Below are positions 36,474 through 47,950 of a stretch of DNA of 64,000 nucleotides, one piece after another. The notes beneath the pieces are model-generated. The model was not told the origin of the DNA. It was given only the letters and a program-made list of their open reading frames with translations, and did no database searches. Made by a program: the position numbers and the translations under genes. This DNA comes from Episyrphus balteatus (Eukaryota > Arthropoda > Insecta > Diptera > Syrphidae), in NCBI RefSeq assembly GCF_945859705.1, contig NC_079135.1, positions 20,896,501-20,960,500 of the forward strand, given 5' to 3'. The first letter of the stretch is position 1. Each line of letters opens with the position of its first letter.

Positions 36474-39305
36474 TTAACAGATAACAACATTTTCGACGAA
36501 CTTTTTTCAATGTATCTCGGTAAGGTTACAATTTGACATTTTGATGCGAAACAATTTGTACGAATTTAAATTTTCTAGATCTCAATTTAGTGACATTTAC
36601 ACATATTTCACACACACTTTTACACATTTGCTGATTTGACATACATATTTATAAAATCTTGACTTAGGTTTGGAACTGGAATCGGAGCAGCATTATGGAG
36701 TAGAAATCGTTAATCATTTTGAAATTGAAAAAAAGTATTAATTGCAAATAAAATAAAAAATTGAAAATACAAATAGGTATTTTGCATTAATCAAAATATT
36801 TATTGCAAAAAAATAATTTTCTGCTTTGGAAAAAAAATGTGATCTTTTTTTTTAAATATTTGTCGAATTTCGAAGTTGAAATAGCTAACATTTGGTCAAA
36901 TAGCGAAAATTTTAAGAAATTCGACGAATATTAAATATTTAATGCATTTTGCATTGAATTTTTTGCAGTTGCAATACATTTTTTTTAATGCAATAATTTT
37001 TTATTTGCAATAAAATTTTTTTTTAAATGCAATTTTTTTTCAGTTGCAATAAATATCAAATAGAAATTCTGACAGTTTGCTTATAGTTTTGCATCATGTT
37101 GGAATACATCTATACCGTATTAGTAATGACAAAAAGTATGAATTTTCTGACAAATTGAACAAAATTTTTTCTTAATTTATGTTACCATTTTTATTGCTGG
37201 CTCTTAGACTAAAATTAGGGGAAATTCTTCATTAAAAAATCCGTCAAAATACTGCATTCTTTTTGCTATTTTGATGAATTTATGAACAATTTTGAAAAAA
37301 CAAATTTTTTATTTAGAAACAAATATGATATATGAGACAAAAGTATTAAAAAAATCGTTACTGGTGTTTGAAAAAAAAAAAAAAATTAGAAGCTCATTTT
37401 TATTCGAGTTATTATTTTTGTTATCTAAACAAATAGTTCAAGATCATTAAATTAAAATTAATAATCTCCTTTGAAAATGCCTATAACCTTTTCTTTCTTA
37501 AAATTCCATTCAAATGTTATATCTTTAAAAGCTAAATATCTGTCATAAAATTAATTAACAAATTTTATTGTACTGTATCATATTACAGTATAATACAAAA
37601 AACAATAAAAACTCAATTTTATTTTGACGAAAATGACACTGTCTCATCATAATTCACTGCTTAATGAATTTCTTCAAAACAATGAGTGGCAGTTCGACGA
37701 CAGTTATTGATCTGTATCTCGAGATCAGCATAAAAAGTGCTTACAATTTCAAAGAACCACCATTAAAGAAAAGAATAAGAATACAAAATAAAATTATTGT
37801 TTATATACAATATAAAATCGATAGACTACTGCGGATGCGGGGGATGCTCGATTAGTGTGCACTCTGCGTATATATTTAAACGGCCCTCATTAAAAAAAGA
37901 AGACCAAAAATTTATTATTATTATATATGAGAGCAAACTCTCCTTCTGACCGTGTTGTATAAACAGGAAATCAGCCAGAAATCTAGGAACTGGGAACTAC
38001 AATGAGCTGACGATTGCGTGTGATCTGGAAGCACCTTCAATTTGAAATACCTACGTGTGTGCATAGTTGAATGGCACATAAATATTTTCAAAGGAAAGTA
38101 CTCAGTTTGGAGTACTGCGAGTATACTGAGAAAGTTTGTTTTGATATTATTTTTGTTTTTTTCTGAAGATTTGGAATCCACTTCTTGATAATTTCCAATA
38201 GACACACTGTCGACGTTTCAGTATGACTCTTATTTCTCCGAATCAATCAAAATTAAAATTAAGATTTATATGGGAACATATCGAACCGAATAAAAACTAG
38301 AATTTAGCCAATTCAATGGAACTTAGCAGCTATAAAATTTCAATTAGCTCGAATTGCAACGTTGTTTATGTGTTTTGTAAACATTTTTGTTTAGGTACTG
38401 AAAATTTATATCTCTCTGTGCCTTCGTCTGTATCCCACAGATAATACAAAAAAGTTAACCAAAAAAAGGACTTAGCGCCAGCATTGATTCTATTCTTTGA
38501 ATAAAAATGTATCTTTTCCGGTTGTCAGTGGGAGAATAGGATTAAGAAACCACATGAATGACAGTTCCATTCCAGTTATAGGTAAATTAATTCTTTTCCT
38601 TTTTTTTAAATTTCAACAGATTTTCAGTTTTTTTGTATTTTTTAATTGTATTGTTCGTCTCAGGATCATCTTTTCTATTGTGCAAATGGTGGCGTGGCGA
38701 AAGGCGATAAACCACAGCACACGGTTGCGATTGTTGTTTGTAACGTGCTTCCTTTTGATAAGGAAACAATAGACAATAGAGTATCTCTTTGTAAAATTGT
38801 TGATGCTACCGAATTTTTTGTTCAAGTTTATTTTTGGGTATGAATGTAATTGTTTTGTAGGCATTCTTTGGAGAACGTTGGAAAAAGAGGATATTTTACT
38901 CTGATTTTCTTTTAGGTATAGGTAGGTATGTAAATTTATTTAAAGTAAATGTATAAATGAGTGAAGTTAAGAAAAAAGTAAGGTGCTGGCGCTTAGGCGG
39001 AGATTCAGTATCTCGATACAGAATTAAAAAAAAAAAGATGACGAATTTATTCAAAGGTACATTATTAATTTATTTTAACAATTTTTACTATTTTTAACCT
39101 TTCTCCTGCATATATATTTTATAGACATGAAATTTTAAAAGGGTTTCAGAGGAGGTTCCGGAAAAAAATGCAACACGGCAGTCTCTAATAAGCTAAGTTA
39201 TAAACAAAAATATATGTTTACGAGTATTTAACTAAAGAGTAATTTAACACAATTAGGTAAATATATTTACTAAGGGACAAATTTTCTAACTTTCATTTAA
39301 AGATC
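36474..39305. other. Intergenic, no gene recognised
   Basis: 36700-37100 is rich in 'TTGCAATAAA'-like phrases of low complexity. Short overlapping open frames at 38497-38864 occur on both strands and have no domain or splice evidence. Nothing else can be supported. Confidence 0.5.
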
Positions 39306-39313
39306 CATGCAGT

Positions 39314-39835
39314 CAGGGCTACCTTCGTAGATTTTCAAAAAGAGGCCAAAAAAGAGGATTTTGATAAAAAAAGAGGCCGCAATAAAAAAATGTGAAAATA
39401 GAATAGAATAGAAATTTGGGCCTTTCCCGAACCGCAACACAAACCTTTTAACACAATTTCTTAAAATTAAAATTGTATTAGCATAATAAGAATAATACAA
39501 AAACATTACCTGTGCATAATTTCTTCAAGAAACAACACAAAATTTATCAAAAATAACCTTATAAAAATCAAATCAGCGCTAAACAACAGTAACGTACATA
39601 TATTTTTTTTACACTTGAGTCGTTATAATTGAAAGTGGTATAAGTCACATTTTCCTTGATTTTCAAAAAAATGACAATTTTTTTAATCAAACGTACATAA
39701 TTTTAAAAAAGAGGAAAAAGATTAAGCAAAATATCAAAAAGAGGGATTTTTGACAATTTTTAAAAAGTGGAGAGAAAGTGGATTAGGAGAAAAAAGGAGG
39801 AAAAACGCCTCTTTAGAGGCGCAAAGGTAGCCCTG
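39314..39835. mobile_element. hAT-type MITE with perfect 8-bp TSD
   Basis: The ends are CAGGGCTACCTT and AAGGTAGCCCTG, flanked by CATGCAGT on both sides (39306-39313 and 39836-39843). The 522-bp interior is A/T-rich with repeated AAAAAGAGG phrases and has no transposase, so it depends on a transposase supplied elsewhere. The intact target duplication suggests a fairly recent insertion. Confidence 0.9.
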
Positions 39836-40060
39836 CATGCAGTAACTTACAGACAAACAAAGACGACCAAGAAATTATATGGACGTCGGAAAGTTATAAT
39901 GTTTCAGCAAATCCATAAAATTTTTGTGACTCTACACTTATATTAAATTTTCTGAAATACATAAAAAAATATATCATAAAGTAATAAACGAAAATTTTAA
40001 TGTTCTCCATGGAATACACCTCTGGTGCAAATTATAAATGCATAAATTCTCTGGTTTCTT

Positions 40061-40258
40061 ACCGACTTCCAAAATGGAGGAGGTATTCAATTCGTCCGTT
40101 TTTTTTTTCTTTTCTTTTCTCATAACTTTGGACTGAGTGAACCAATTTTGATAATTCTTTTTGTATTGGAAAGCTGGTGGCTGCAGTGTGGTCCAATTCA
40201 GCCATATAGGAACTATTAGAAAAACCATAAAACCCAGTTTTGATCCATGGAAGTCGGT
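40061..40258 (-). mobile_element. MITE with ACCGACTTCC termini, copy 3
   Basis: ACCGACTTCCA and TGGAAGTCGGT bound a 198-bp element colinear with the reverse complement of 17929-18165. It lacks that copy's long A run. Non-coding. Confidence 0.75.
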
Positions 40259-40879
40259 TTTGTTTTTTGATAAAACTGATTATTATTGACGCATCGATGG
40301 AAATTCGTTCAAAATTGCAAAATTCAACTTTCAGAACTCATCTTGAATTTTAGTTGTTGTTAAATATCTTGGTTTCGGTTGACACTAAATAATAAAATGC
40401 AGGACTAACTCACACGAACCATGCTCAATTCAAGTTGCTAAAATTTTTAAGACTTTTTCTAAATATATTATGTTTATGAAAATAGATTTAAAACAAAATC
40501 TTAAATGAAATTGAGCTCCAAAAAAAAGTATGCAATTTGATTCATTTTGAAGGTACATTTTTAGAGAAAAAAAAAAAAATCAAAATCGTTAGAGTCGTTT
40601 TTTTTTTAAATTTATTTTATAAATAACTTTTTGAAACAAAAATGTATCAATGAAGTTTGGAAGCCATTTTGTTGTTATTACTTATCATTTATCAATAACT
40701 AAAACCAAAGTTTAATCAAAATCAGTGTCCCGGTTTCCAATATTTGTATTTTGTCAACAAAAAAAAAAAAAAAATCAAAAAATAATTCTTTTCAAAAATT
40801 TGTTTTCGGTTTTTATTGTTAACAAAATTTCGTGTAAACTGAAAAAATTCTTTTTGAGAAATTCAAGTAAAAAATTACA

Positions 40880-41215
40880 CTGAGCAACAAGGGTTTGTTT
40901 TATTAAGTTTAATTAATTTTTCTGAAGGTTCTTGGGGTGCTGAACTCGAGTCCGAACGCAGCTTGCGTTTTTGAAATATTCCCGTTACAAAATCTTAATA
41001 ATCGAATTTTTGCTACTCTTTAAGCATTTTCCTAGCTTAAACGGTGGGTTTTTTTTTCAGGAACGAAACCTAACAGCTCGCGTTTTTGAGATATTAACGT
41101 TATAATAATCGATTTTTTTTTCTATGCTATGATTTTTAAGCAATCAGAATTTTTCTATCAGCTCTCGTTTTTTGAAATATTCCCGTTATATAATCTCAAT
41201 AATCAGTTTTTTACA
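40880..41215 (+). repeat. Relative of the 52.4-kb TIR arm
   Basis: It begins CACTGAGCAACAAGGGTT (preceded by TTA) and continues with 'GGGTGCTGAACTCGAGTCCG' and repeated 'TTTTTGAAATATTCCCGTTA' phrases, which match 52430-52740 and the complement of 54100-54293. Internally it is a series of three degenerate repeats of the AGCTCNCGTTTTTGA segment. Confidence 0.6.
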
Positions 41216-41879
41216 ACATTTTAAGCGCCTGTATCACCCAAACTAGAAGTGCTAGAAAAAATGCATCAAAACAGATTTCCTATAATTGTGTTGCAAAATT
41301 TTCTCAATATTATACCGTCGCGTACGTGGTTTGAATGATATCGAATAAGGTACAATAAAGTACCTATGCGATTTGTCAGATTTCTCATAATTAATGGAGA
41401 CTTTAAATATAATAGGGAGAAATAGACTAAGCCAACAATTTAAATTGGAAAACTCGCGATATTCAATCCAAAACAAAACATATGAAGAGGCGAATGAAAG
41501 CTGCCAAGCTTTTGAATTCAAGGAGAACAGTTTTAGCTATAAAATTGACGTATTTACCTTTGGGTTAACTGAACCAAACTTTACTGTGCATTCTCGGAAT
41601 TAATAGTCTAAACTAAACTCTGGTTCGTTTTTCCTATTTCTTGCAAGTAGAACAAGTATTCAAATGCCCTTAAGTTCTTAAATGAATATAGCTTTAGTAA
41701 AAAAAAAAAAATAGTATTGTCATTTTAAACATTTTCTATTGAATTTTAGTATAGAAATCACATTCAAGTATTATTACATATTCGTCTATCGCAAATAAAA
41801 AATCAAGTGACCTGGTAGCAAATTAAAAAAAAAGTTTTGCATTACATTTATCGAAATTCTCAAATTTCAGCAGCACATC

Positions 41880-43310
41880 AATCAATAATCCCAGCAATTG
41901 AATGCAATTGCAAGATGATTATAACGTCATTTGTCTGCTGTGCTGTTGCACATTTATACCCACAGCCATCAGCGTCTTTAGGTATCAGCTGGCGCATTGA
42001 TTGAGGATCAAAGGACAGACAGACAGTAGTAGCAGCACCACAATCTTCCATCTACATCATCATCATCAGACAGAGTGTGAGATATAGATTTCCATTCCGT
42101 AAAAGAGATGAAAATTTATTGGTGCAATTTTCTGGTGTGCAAATCACACCGTTTGCAAAAAAAAAAGTATCGCCAAGTATATTTCGCGCGGTGGGATGAT
42201 GTGTCTTGAAATCGGCATTTGATTGAGATTGGGTGTGTGCTCACACGCTTTTGATCTTTTGCGATTCATCATCTCGATGCTGTGTAAAGTTATTTATTTC
42301 GTTTATGATCATAAGCAATAGTTCCAGTTCATCTGCACTGCAGATTTTGCGAAGCAACTAGAAGATACAGTATCTAAAAGATAATTTTTTTTTTGTTATT
42401 TTAAGAGCGGTAGCCTAAACGCCACCAGATGCGATAATCATCATATCGATGATAGTGCCGCTCTCGAGCTCTGTTGATGATGAAGATGATGACGATTGAC
42501 GATTGCGCCGCCCTGAAAACCAAAGAAATGCATCTCCCATAGCTTCGCATTGCAATGCGATAATAGATACGAAAAACAAAACAAAAAAACAAAAACACTA
42601 TAACGATAACCCTCCCGAAAAAATTGCTTATTTAATTACACGATATTTGTTTATTTCTTTTGCCGTATAGTTGGACCAGGCCGAGACCAGAGCAGCAACG
42701 AAGAGCAGAACGGAACGGGTGCATCTCTTTGATTTTTCAATTTTGATGTGATTTTGATGATTTGTTTTATTTGTCAAAGATCCATATTTTCTTTTCAATC
42801 CTTGTGTCAATATTACCTCACCGGGACCGACCGACATCGGGACATGCTATGTCTATGGACAGGCAGGAAAAACTTTCTCTATATGAAGGAAACAAGACGA
42901 TTCTTTACATCACCATAACCAACATTTATACACATGAAGCGAAGCGGCCAACACCGGACCGAAAAGAACATGTATCTCTATCGACGTATCTGCAAATAGC
43001 TTCGAGCTATGCAAACAATGCCATTCTGCTTCCGTGCGGTGATACATTGCAGATAAAACTATAACTGATTCGAAATCTGTGTTGGCCTCATTCGTTCTAC
43101 ATATAGTTAAAATTTACATATTTCCATATGGAAGGCACAAAGATTTAAAGTTTTTGTTTTTGTATTTTTTTTCTTTTTGTTTTGTTTCAGATTGTGCTAG
43201 AGCATCACAACAGAAGACCATTCGCAGCCAATTCGGTGCCTTATCTTTGGAGAATAAAATAAAACATATGGAAACACTTAGGCGTACTAAATTTTTGTGG
43301 TTCAAACAAT
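41880..43310. other. Repeat-free, GC-richer intergenic island
   Basis: The longest stretch of ordinary-complexity DNA in the central 50 kb. It has no TIRs or homopolymer expansions and contains ATCATCATATCGATGATAG at about 42436. A 100-codon open frame at 42762-43064 and one at 43079-43312 have no recognisable domains. A good acceptor (TTTTGTTTTGTTTCAG) ends at about 43190 and is followed within 70 bases by AATAAAATAAAA, so a 3' exon of an unknown transcript is possible. Enhancer function is equally plausible. Confidence 0.4.
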
Positions 43311-43599
43311 AGTATGAAAAGACGAAAACATTGTAAGGACTAACGATGATTAATTTGAAAAAAAAAAAAGAAAAAAATTGGAAAGTAGATACGCACTTGA
43401 ATTTAATGTGTGGGTGGTCGTGTAAAATGATTGTTATTAATACCTTTTATACAAACATCTTTTAAGTAAAATAACAGTAAGTGGAAATAAAAAAAATTTA
43501 TTTTATACAAAAATATGACAAAGATACATTAAGTACCAAGTTAAAATTCCTCATTTTTGTACTTTTTCTCAAATAAAGAAATAAACTCGAGAGTTTTTG

Positions 43600-44470
43600 T
43601 TTTTGAATATAGGAAACTATGCTTGTTTAAGGGCTATGTGAAGTTGGCAATCCCAAATGCTAGTTTTTTTTTTTTCAAACCTGTCTGGTTCGATTGCTCA
43701 AGGTTAGCCCAGGATAGCCCAATTTTTTTTATATCACTATTTTTTCAAAATATACAACAAAAAACTTTTTTCATATCAGAAACTATTTTTCCTGTGAAAA
43801 AATCATTAGTTTAAAACAGTGGTTTGTTTGTCTAACGTTAGCCCAGGATAGCCCAACTGTTGTTTTCACTATCCTGCGCTTAGTTTAAAAATTATAGAAA
43901 AAAAAAATAGTACGCATACACCACAGTGACCATTTTAATTTATAATTTATAAAAAGTTAATAACCTGGTATGGGCATTGTGCCTCAAATGATATTTATTG
44001 GACTTAGAGTTCTTGCTTAATTGAATTTAATCCATATAACATTCCTGTTAAGAAGCTAAAGTTGGTTTGTTTCATTTCACCTTAAAAATCACAACATACA
44101 AACATTTTTTCAAGTGTAAAAATCATTGATTTGTTTTTGGTTTGCAATATAGGCATCTAGAAAAGCTACATGCTTAGTAAAATCTATCCAAACATTTTAC
44201 AAAAGTAACAGCAAATATAAAATTTTGTGTGAAGTTACAACACTTCTTTTCGTCAGCCCACCCATAGTTCAAAAATTATTACAAAAAACTTTTTTTCAAA
44301 TTACCAACATCTTAAAAATCAAATCAGTGTAAAAATTGTCCTTTTTACACTTTTTCTCAATTGACCATGGTAATTCTAACAAATTACAACAATTTTTATT
44401 CGTTAGCCTACCCTTAGTTCAAAAATTATTTTTTCTTAATTAAGTATGGTAATTCAAATTTTTAAAACTT
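43600..44470. repeat. Degenerate repeat cluster, GTTAGCCCA motif
   Basis: GTTAGCCCAGGATAGCCCAA occurs identically at 43703-43722 and 43838-43857. Looser forms (GTCAGCCCACCCATAGTTCA and GTTAGCCTACCCTTAGTTCA) occur near 44254 and 44402. The phrases TTCAAAAATTATT and AAAAATCATT also recur. It looks like several decayed copies of one unit. Confidence 0.55.
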
Positions 44471-44967
44471 TTTAAAAACTGACGAGTGTCACTTTTTATG
44501 AGTGACGTGCGTCAGATCATTGATTAAAAAATAAAATAGTTTTTTTTTGCAGGGTTTTGTAAACAAATTATAAGACTTAAATTAAGAATGTGTTCCAAAC
44601 CAGTACATTAATTTTTTTTATAAATTTAAAAGGGTTAAACAAGTAAACAAATATTAGATGTTATTTTTGTATTGAAAAAAGCCTAATTCCAAAGGTTTTT
44701 TCCAAAGGAATTTTCAACCGTGTAACATAACAACGATCTAGAAGAAGTAAAAAAAAAATAGTTTTTAAAATTGCAATTTTACTATACAGTTTTTTAGTAA
44801 ATTTTGTATTAATAAACATTAAAATGTAATCAAAGATATTGAAATATAAGAAAATTTGAACTAAAAACTAATTCCTTTGTACCTAAATTAAAGCTTCATC
44901 TGGGAAAGAATTGAAATTATATACTCCTCTTTTTTTTTCTAATACAGGAAAATTAAATTATAGGTAC

Positions 44968-45204
44968 TAGGGTGCTTCTTAAAAATCATTTTTCGAAATT
45001 TTAATGGAACATCCTTTCATTTTGTTCTTCCTGCCTTAAATATAAATTGGGTACAATTTGGTCCAGTTTAAACATGTTCTAGGGGTCGCTACCATAATTC
45101 AAAGTTTTGAAAAATACACCAAATTTTGTTTTTTTTTTCTCAGAAAATTTGAAAATTTGTAATCAGAATTAAGTACTTTATAAATCTGTAACTGTTCTGA
45201 AAGA
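44968..45204 (-). repeat. Interspersed repeat, copy 2 (inverted)
   Basis: Reverse complement of 24418-24672 across its whole length; see that entry. Confidence 0.7.
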
Positions 45205-45414
45205 AATTTTAATAAAAATGCAGCCGAATAAAAATTAAGCTTAATTTTGAATATTATTGAATTTGACATTTTTTTTTGTGTTATTCTGTAGAATAGCTAA
45301 CTGAGGGATCTTTCTTAATTGAAAAATTCAATGATTTTATCTGATTGTTTATGAGCCTAATATCTTTATTCGATAGACAGTTAACTGACTGTTTATTAGA
45401 AGATTGAAAAATCA

Positions 45415-45547
45415 GGGGTTGAATTACGGCACACGATTACGATCATACGTTAACGTTTTGACTATTTCTGTCTCTATTTAATTATTAGAAAACGATAGGG
45501 ACACATAGCAACCATTCGTTAACGAACGTATGCCGTAATTCGACCCC
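45415..45547. mobile_element. 133-bp palindromic MITE
   Basis: GGGGTTGAATTACGGCA at the left is mirrored by TGCCGTAATTCGACCCC at the right with one mismatch. CATACGTTAACG and CGTTAACGAACGTATG extend the symmetry inward. There is no coding capacity, and no clear target duplication. Confidence 0.7.
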
Positions 45548-45808
45548 AGGTATTAAGCGTACTTTGTATCGTAACAAAAAAAATTTTGTTTAAATTGATC
45601 TTTTTGAAGTTATACTTCTTATGGGAGGGTGAGTATGAAAATTTACTTTTTGACAAGAATGTCAAAGGGATTATGACGCGATCACCCTGGGTAGCAGGGC
45701 TGTCGTTTCACCTTTAGAGTAGTCAGTACTTTAGTATTTAAAAATGCAGTACGCCGCAGTACGGCAAACATAAAACACACAACACGTTGCAAGTTACATG
45801 TTTCATGT

Positions 45809-45988
45809 GGCAAGTTGCATGTGGCAAGTTGTATGTGGCAAGTTGCATGTGGCAAGTTGCATGTGGCAAGTTTTATGTGGCAAGTTGCGTGTGGCAAGTT
45901 GCATGTGGCAATCTGCATGTGGCAAGTTGCGTGTGGTAAGTTGCATGTGACAAGTTGCATGTGGTAATTTCCATGTTGCAAGTTGCCA
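45809..45988 (+). repeat. 14-bp minisatellite, about 13 units
   Basis: Twelve near-identical GGCAAGTTGCATGT units and a partial thirteenth, preceded by a more degenerate unit. Variants are single-base (GTATGT, GCGTGT, CAATCT). It reads as open frames of Cys/His/Thr-rich peptide only because 14-mers cycle through all frames; nothing suggests a gene. It directly abuts the hAT element at 45987. Confidence 0.9.
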
Positions 45989-47950
45989 GGGTTGCAAAAA
46001 GCTCACATTTCAGCTCAGCTCAAATTTGAGCTAGCTCACTTTTGAGCTAGGTAATATAGCTCAGCTCATTTGAGCTGAGCTGAAAGTGAGCGGCCCCAAC
46101 TTCCAACGCCTATATCTCGGAATTTTTAAGAAAATGAAAAAAAAATTTTTGATGCCAAAAGGTAGCGGGGACTCTAACCTACATTTGGGTGCAATTCCCA
46201 TCCCTGTAGGTCCACGCGTTCTCAAACCGGGAGAACTTAAAAGTAAAAAAAAATAGGCACGATTCTGAAAAAATAGGCATGATGTGGCGGTTCAACATGG
46301 AAGGCGATTTTTTAAAAATCTGACAATGTGCAAAGCGTAGGCCCATGACACAAGCTATCATTTGGCATCACTCCCAAAAATTGCTCTCAAGCGGTTTAGC
46401 TTCTAGGAGCGTTCAAAGATTCGGGGATTTTTCGAAAAAAAATTTTACCCCAACTTTCAAAGGCGATTTTCTCGGGTTTTTGAAAAAAATCGAAAAACCG
46501 GACTATACCACTGTCGGGTAGCTGAGAATATAAGCTTTCATATGGCACCACTCCCCTGTTTCTAGATCAAAGCGTTCGAACGCCTATATCGCGGAGTTTT
46601 GAAGAAAATGAAAAAAAAATTTTTGATGCCAAAAGGTAGCGGGGACTGTAACCTACATTTGGGTGCAATTCCCATCCCTGTAGGTCCACGCGTTCTCAAA
46701 CCGGGAGAACTTAAAAGTAAAAAAAAATAGGCACGATTCTGAAAAAATAGGCATGATGTGGCGGTTTAACATGGAAGGCGATTTTTTAAAAATCTGACAA
46801 TGTGCAAAGCGTAGGCCCATGACACAAGCTATCATTTGGCATCACTCCCAAAAATTGCTCTCAAGCGGTTTAGCTTCTAGGAGCGTTCAAAGATTCGGGG
46901 ATTTTTCGAAAAAAAATTTTACCCCAACTTTCAAAGGCGATTTTCTCGGGTTTTTGAAAAAAATCGAAAAACCAGATTATACCACTATTGGGTAGCTGAG
47001 AATATAAGCTTTCATATGGCACCACTTCCCTGTCTCTAGATCAAAGCGTTCAGCTCCCAGAAGTTTTTTCGCGCCCCCCAACTTCCAACGCCTATATCGC
47101 GGAATTTTGAAGAAAATGAAAATAAAATTTTTGATGCCAAAAGGTAGCGGGGACTCTAACCTACATTTGGGTACAACTCCCATCCCTGTAGGTCCACGCG
47201 TTCTCAAACCGGGAGAGTTTAAAAGTAAAAAAAAAATAGGCACGATTCTGAAAAAAAAGGCATGATGTGGTGGTTTAACATGGAAGGCGATTTTTTAAAA
47301 ATCTGATAATGTGCAAAGCGTAGGCCCATGACACAAGCTATCATTTGGCATCTCTCCCAAAAATTGCTCTCAAGCGGTTTAGCTTCCAGGAGCGTTCAAA
47401 GATTCGGGGATTTTTCGAAAAAAAAAATGTACCCCAACTTTCAAACGGAATTTTGAAAAAAGTCGAAAAATCGGATTGTACCGGAATTTTTTTTTATGAT
47501 AAAAAAAGAAATATTTTACTAAAAAAATAGAAATACATTTACTATTAAAAAACCAAGAAAAAAGATCACGAAAAATTATCTGTTTTATTTATAAAAATAT
47601 CCATGTGTTAAAATAATTCCATTAATAACTAGAACCAAACATCTAAAGCCATGGTGTTTTATAAAAGTTTAAAATATCTTCATATTTCATTATACTTTCC
47701 AAATAAAAATCAATGTATCCTCTCACCCATCACAGCTCAGCTCAGCTCACTTTACCTTAGCTCACCCAACAGCTCAGCTCACCGACAGCTCAGCTTACCC
47801 AACAGCTCAGCTCAACCATCAGCTCAGCTCACTTTCAGCTCAGCTCAAATGAGCTGAGCTATGGTACATAGCTCAAAAGTGAGCTAGCTCAAAATTTGAG
47901 CTGGGCTGTGATCTGAGCTCAGCTAACTTTTGAGCTTTGTAGCAACCCTG
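45987..47950. mobile_element. hAT-like element with AGCTCA subterminal repeats
   Basis: It begins CAGGGTTGCAAAAAGCTCA and ends TGAGCTTTGTAGCAACCCTG. The flanks CAAGTTGC and CCAGTTCC agree at 6 of 8 positions, consistent with a worn 8-bp duplication. Both ends are packed with AGCTCAGCTCA motifs in both orientations (45999-46092 and 47733-47935), resembling dense transposase-binding repeats. The interior is three long tandem units (46108-47480). No transposase was recognised. Confidence 0.75.
46108..47480 (+). repeat. Three tandem units of about 474 bp
   Basis: CGCCTATATC starts units at 46108, 46581 and 47089. The first two units are almost identical, and the third follows 34 extra bases and is truncated and more diverged. 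Each contains 'GGTAGCGGGGACT', 'AACCTACATTTGGGT', 'GGTCCACGCGTTCTCAAACC' and 'AAGCGTAGGCCCATGACACA'. Equal-length open frames in successive units (60 codons at 46179-46361 and 46653-46835, minus) arise from the duplication and are not evidence of a gene. Confidence 0.9.

Noticed and set aside
38497..38864. Four overlapping short open frames on both strands
   Set aside because: Mutually overlapping and without domains; probably chance openness.
42762..43064. 100-codon open frame
   Set aside because: No recognised domain and no clear splice context; kept only as part of a candidate non-repetitive island.
45809..45988. CRISPR-like array
   Set aside because: The units are contiguous 14-mers without spacers, and the genome is eukaryotic.
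45682..46006. Cys/His/Thr-rich open frames that look like zinc-finger repeats
   Set aside because: They are translations of the 14-bp minisatellite, which is open in several frames; there is no CxxC...HxxxH spacing.
46179..46835. Two identical 60-codon minus-strand open frames
   Set aside because: Identity comes from the 474-bp tandem duplication; no start context, domain or codon bias.
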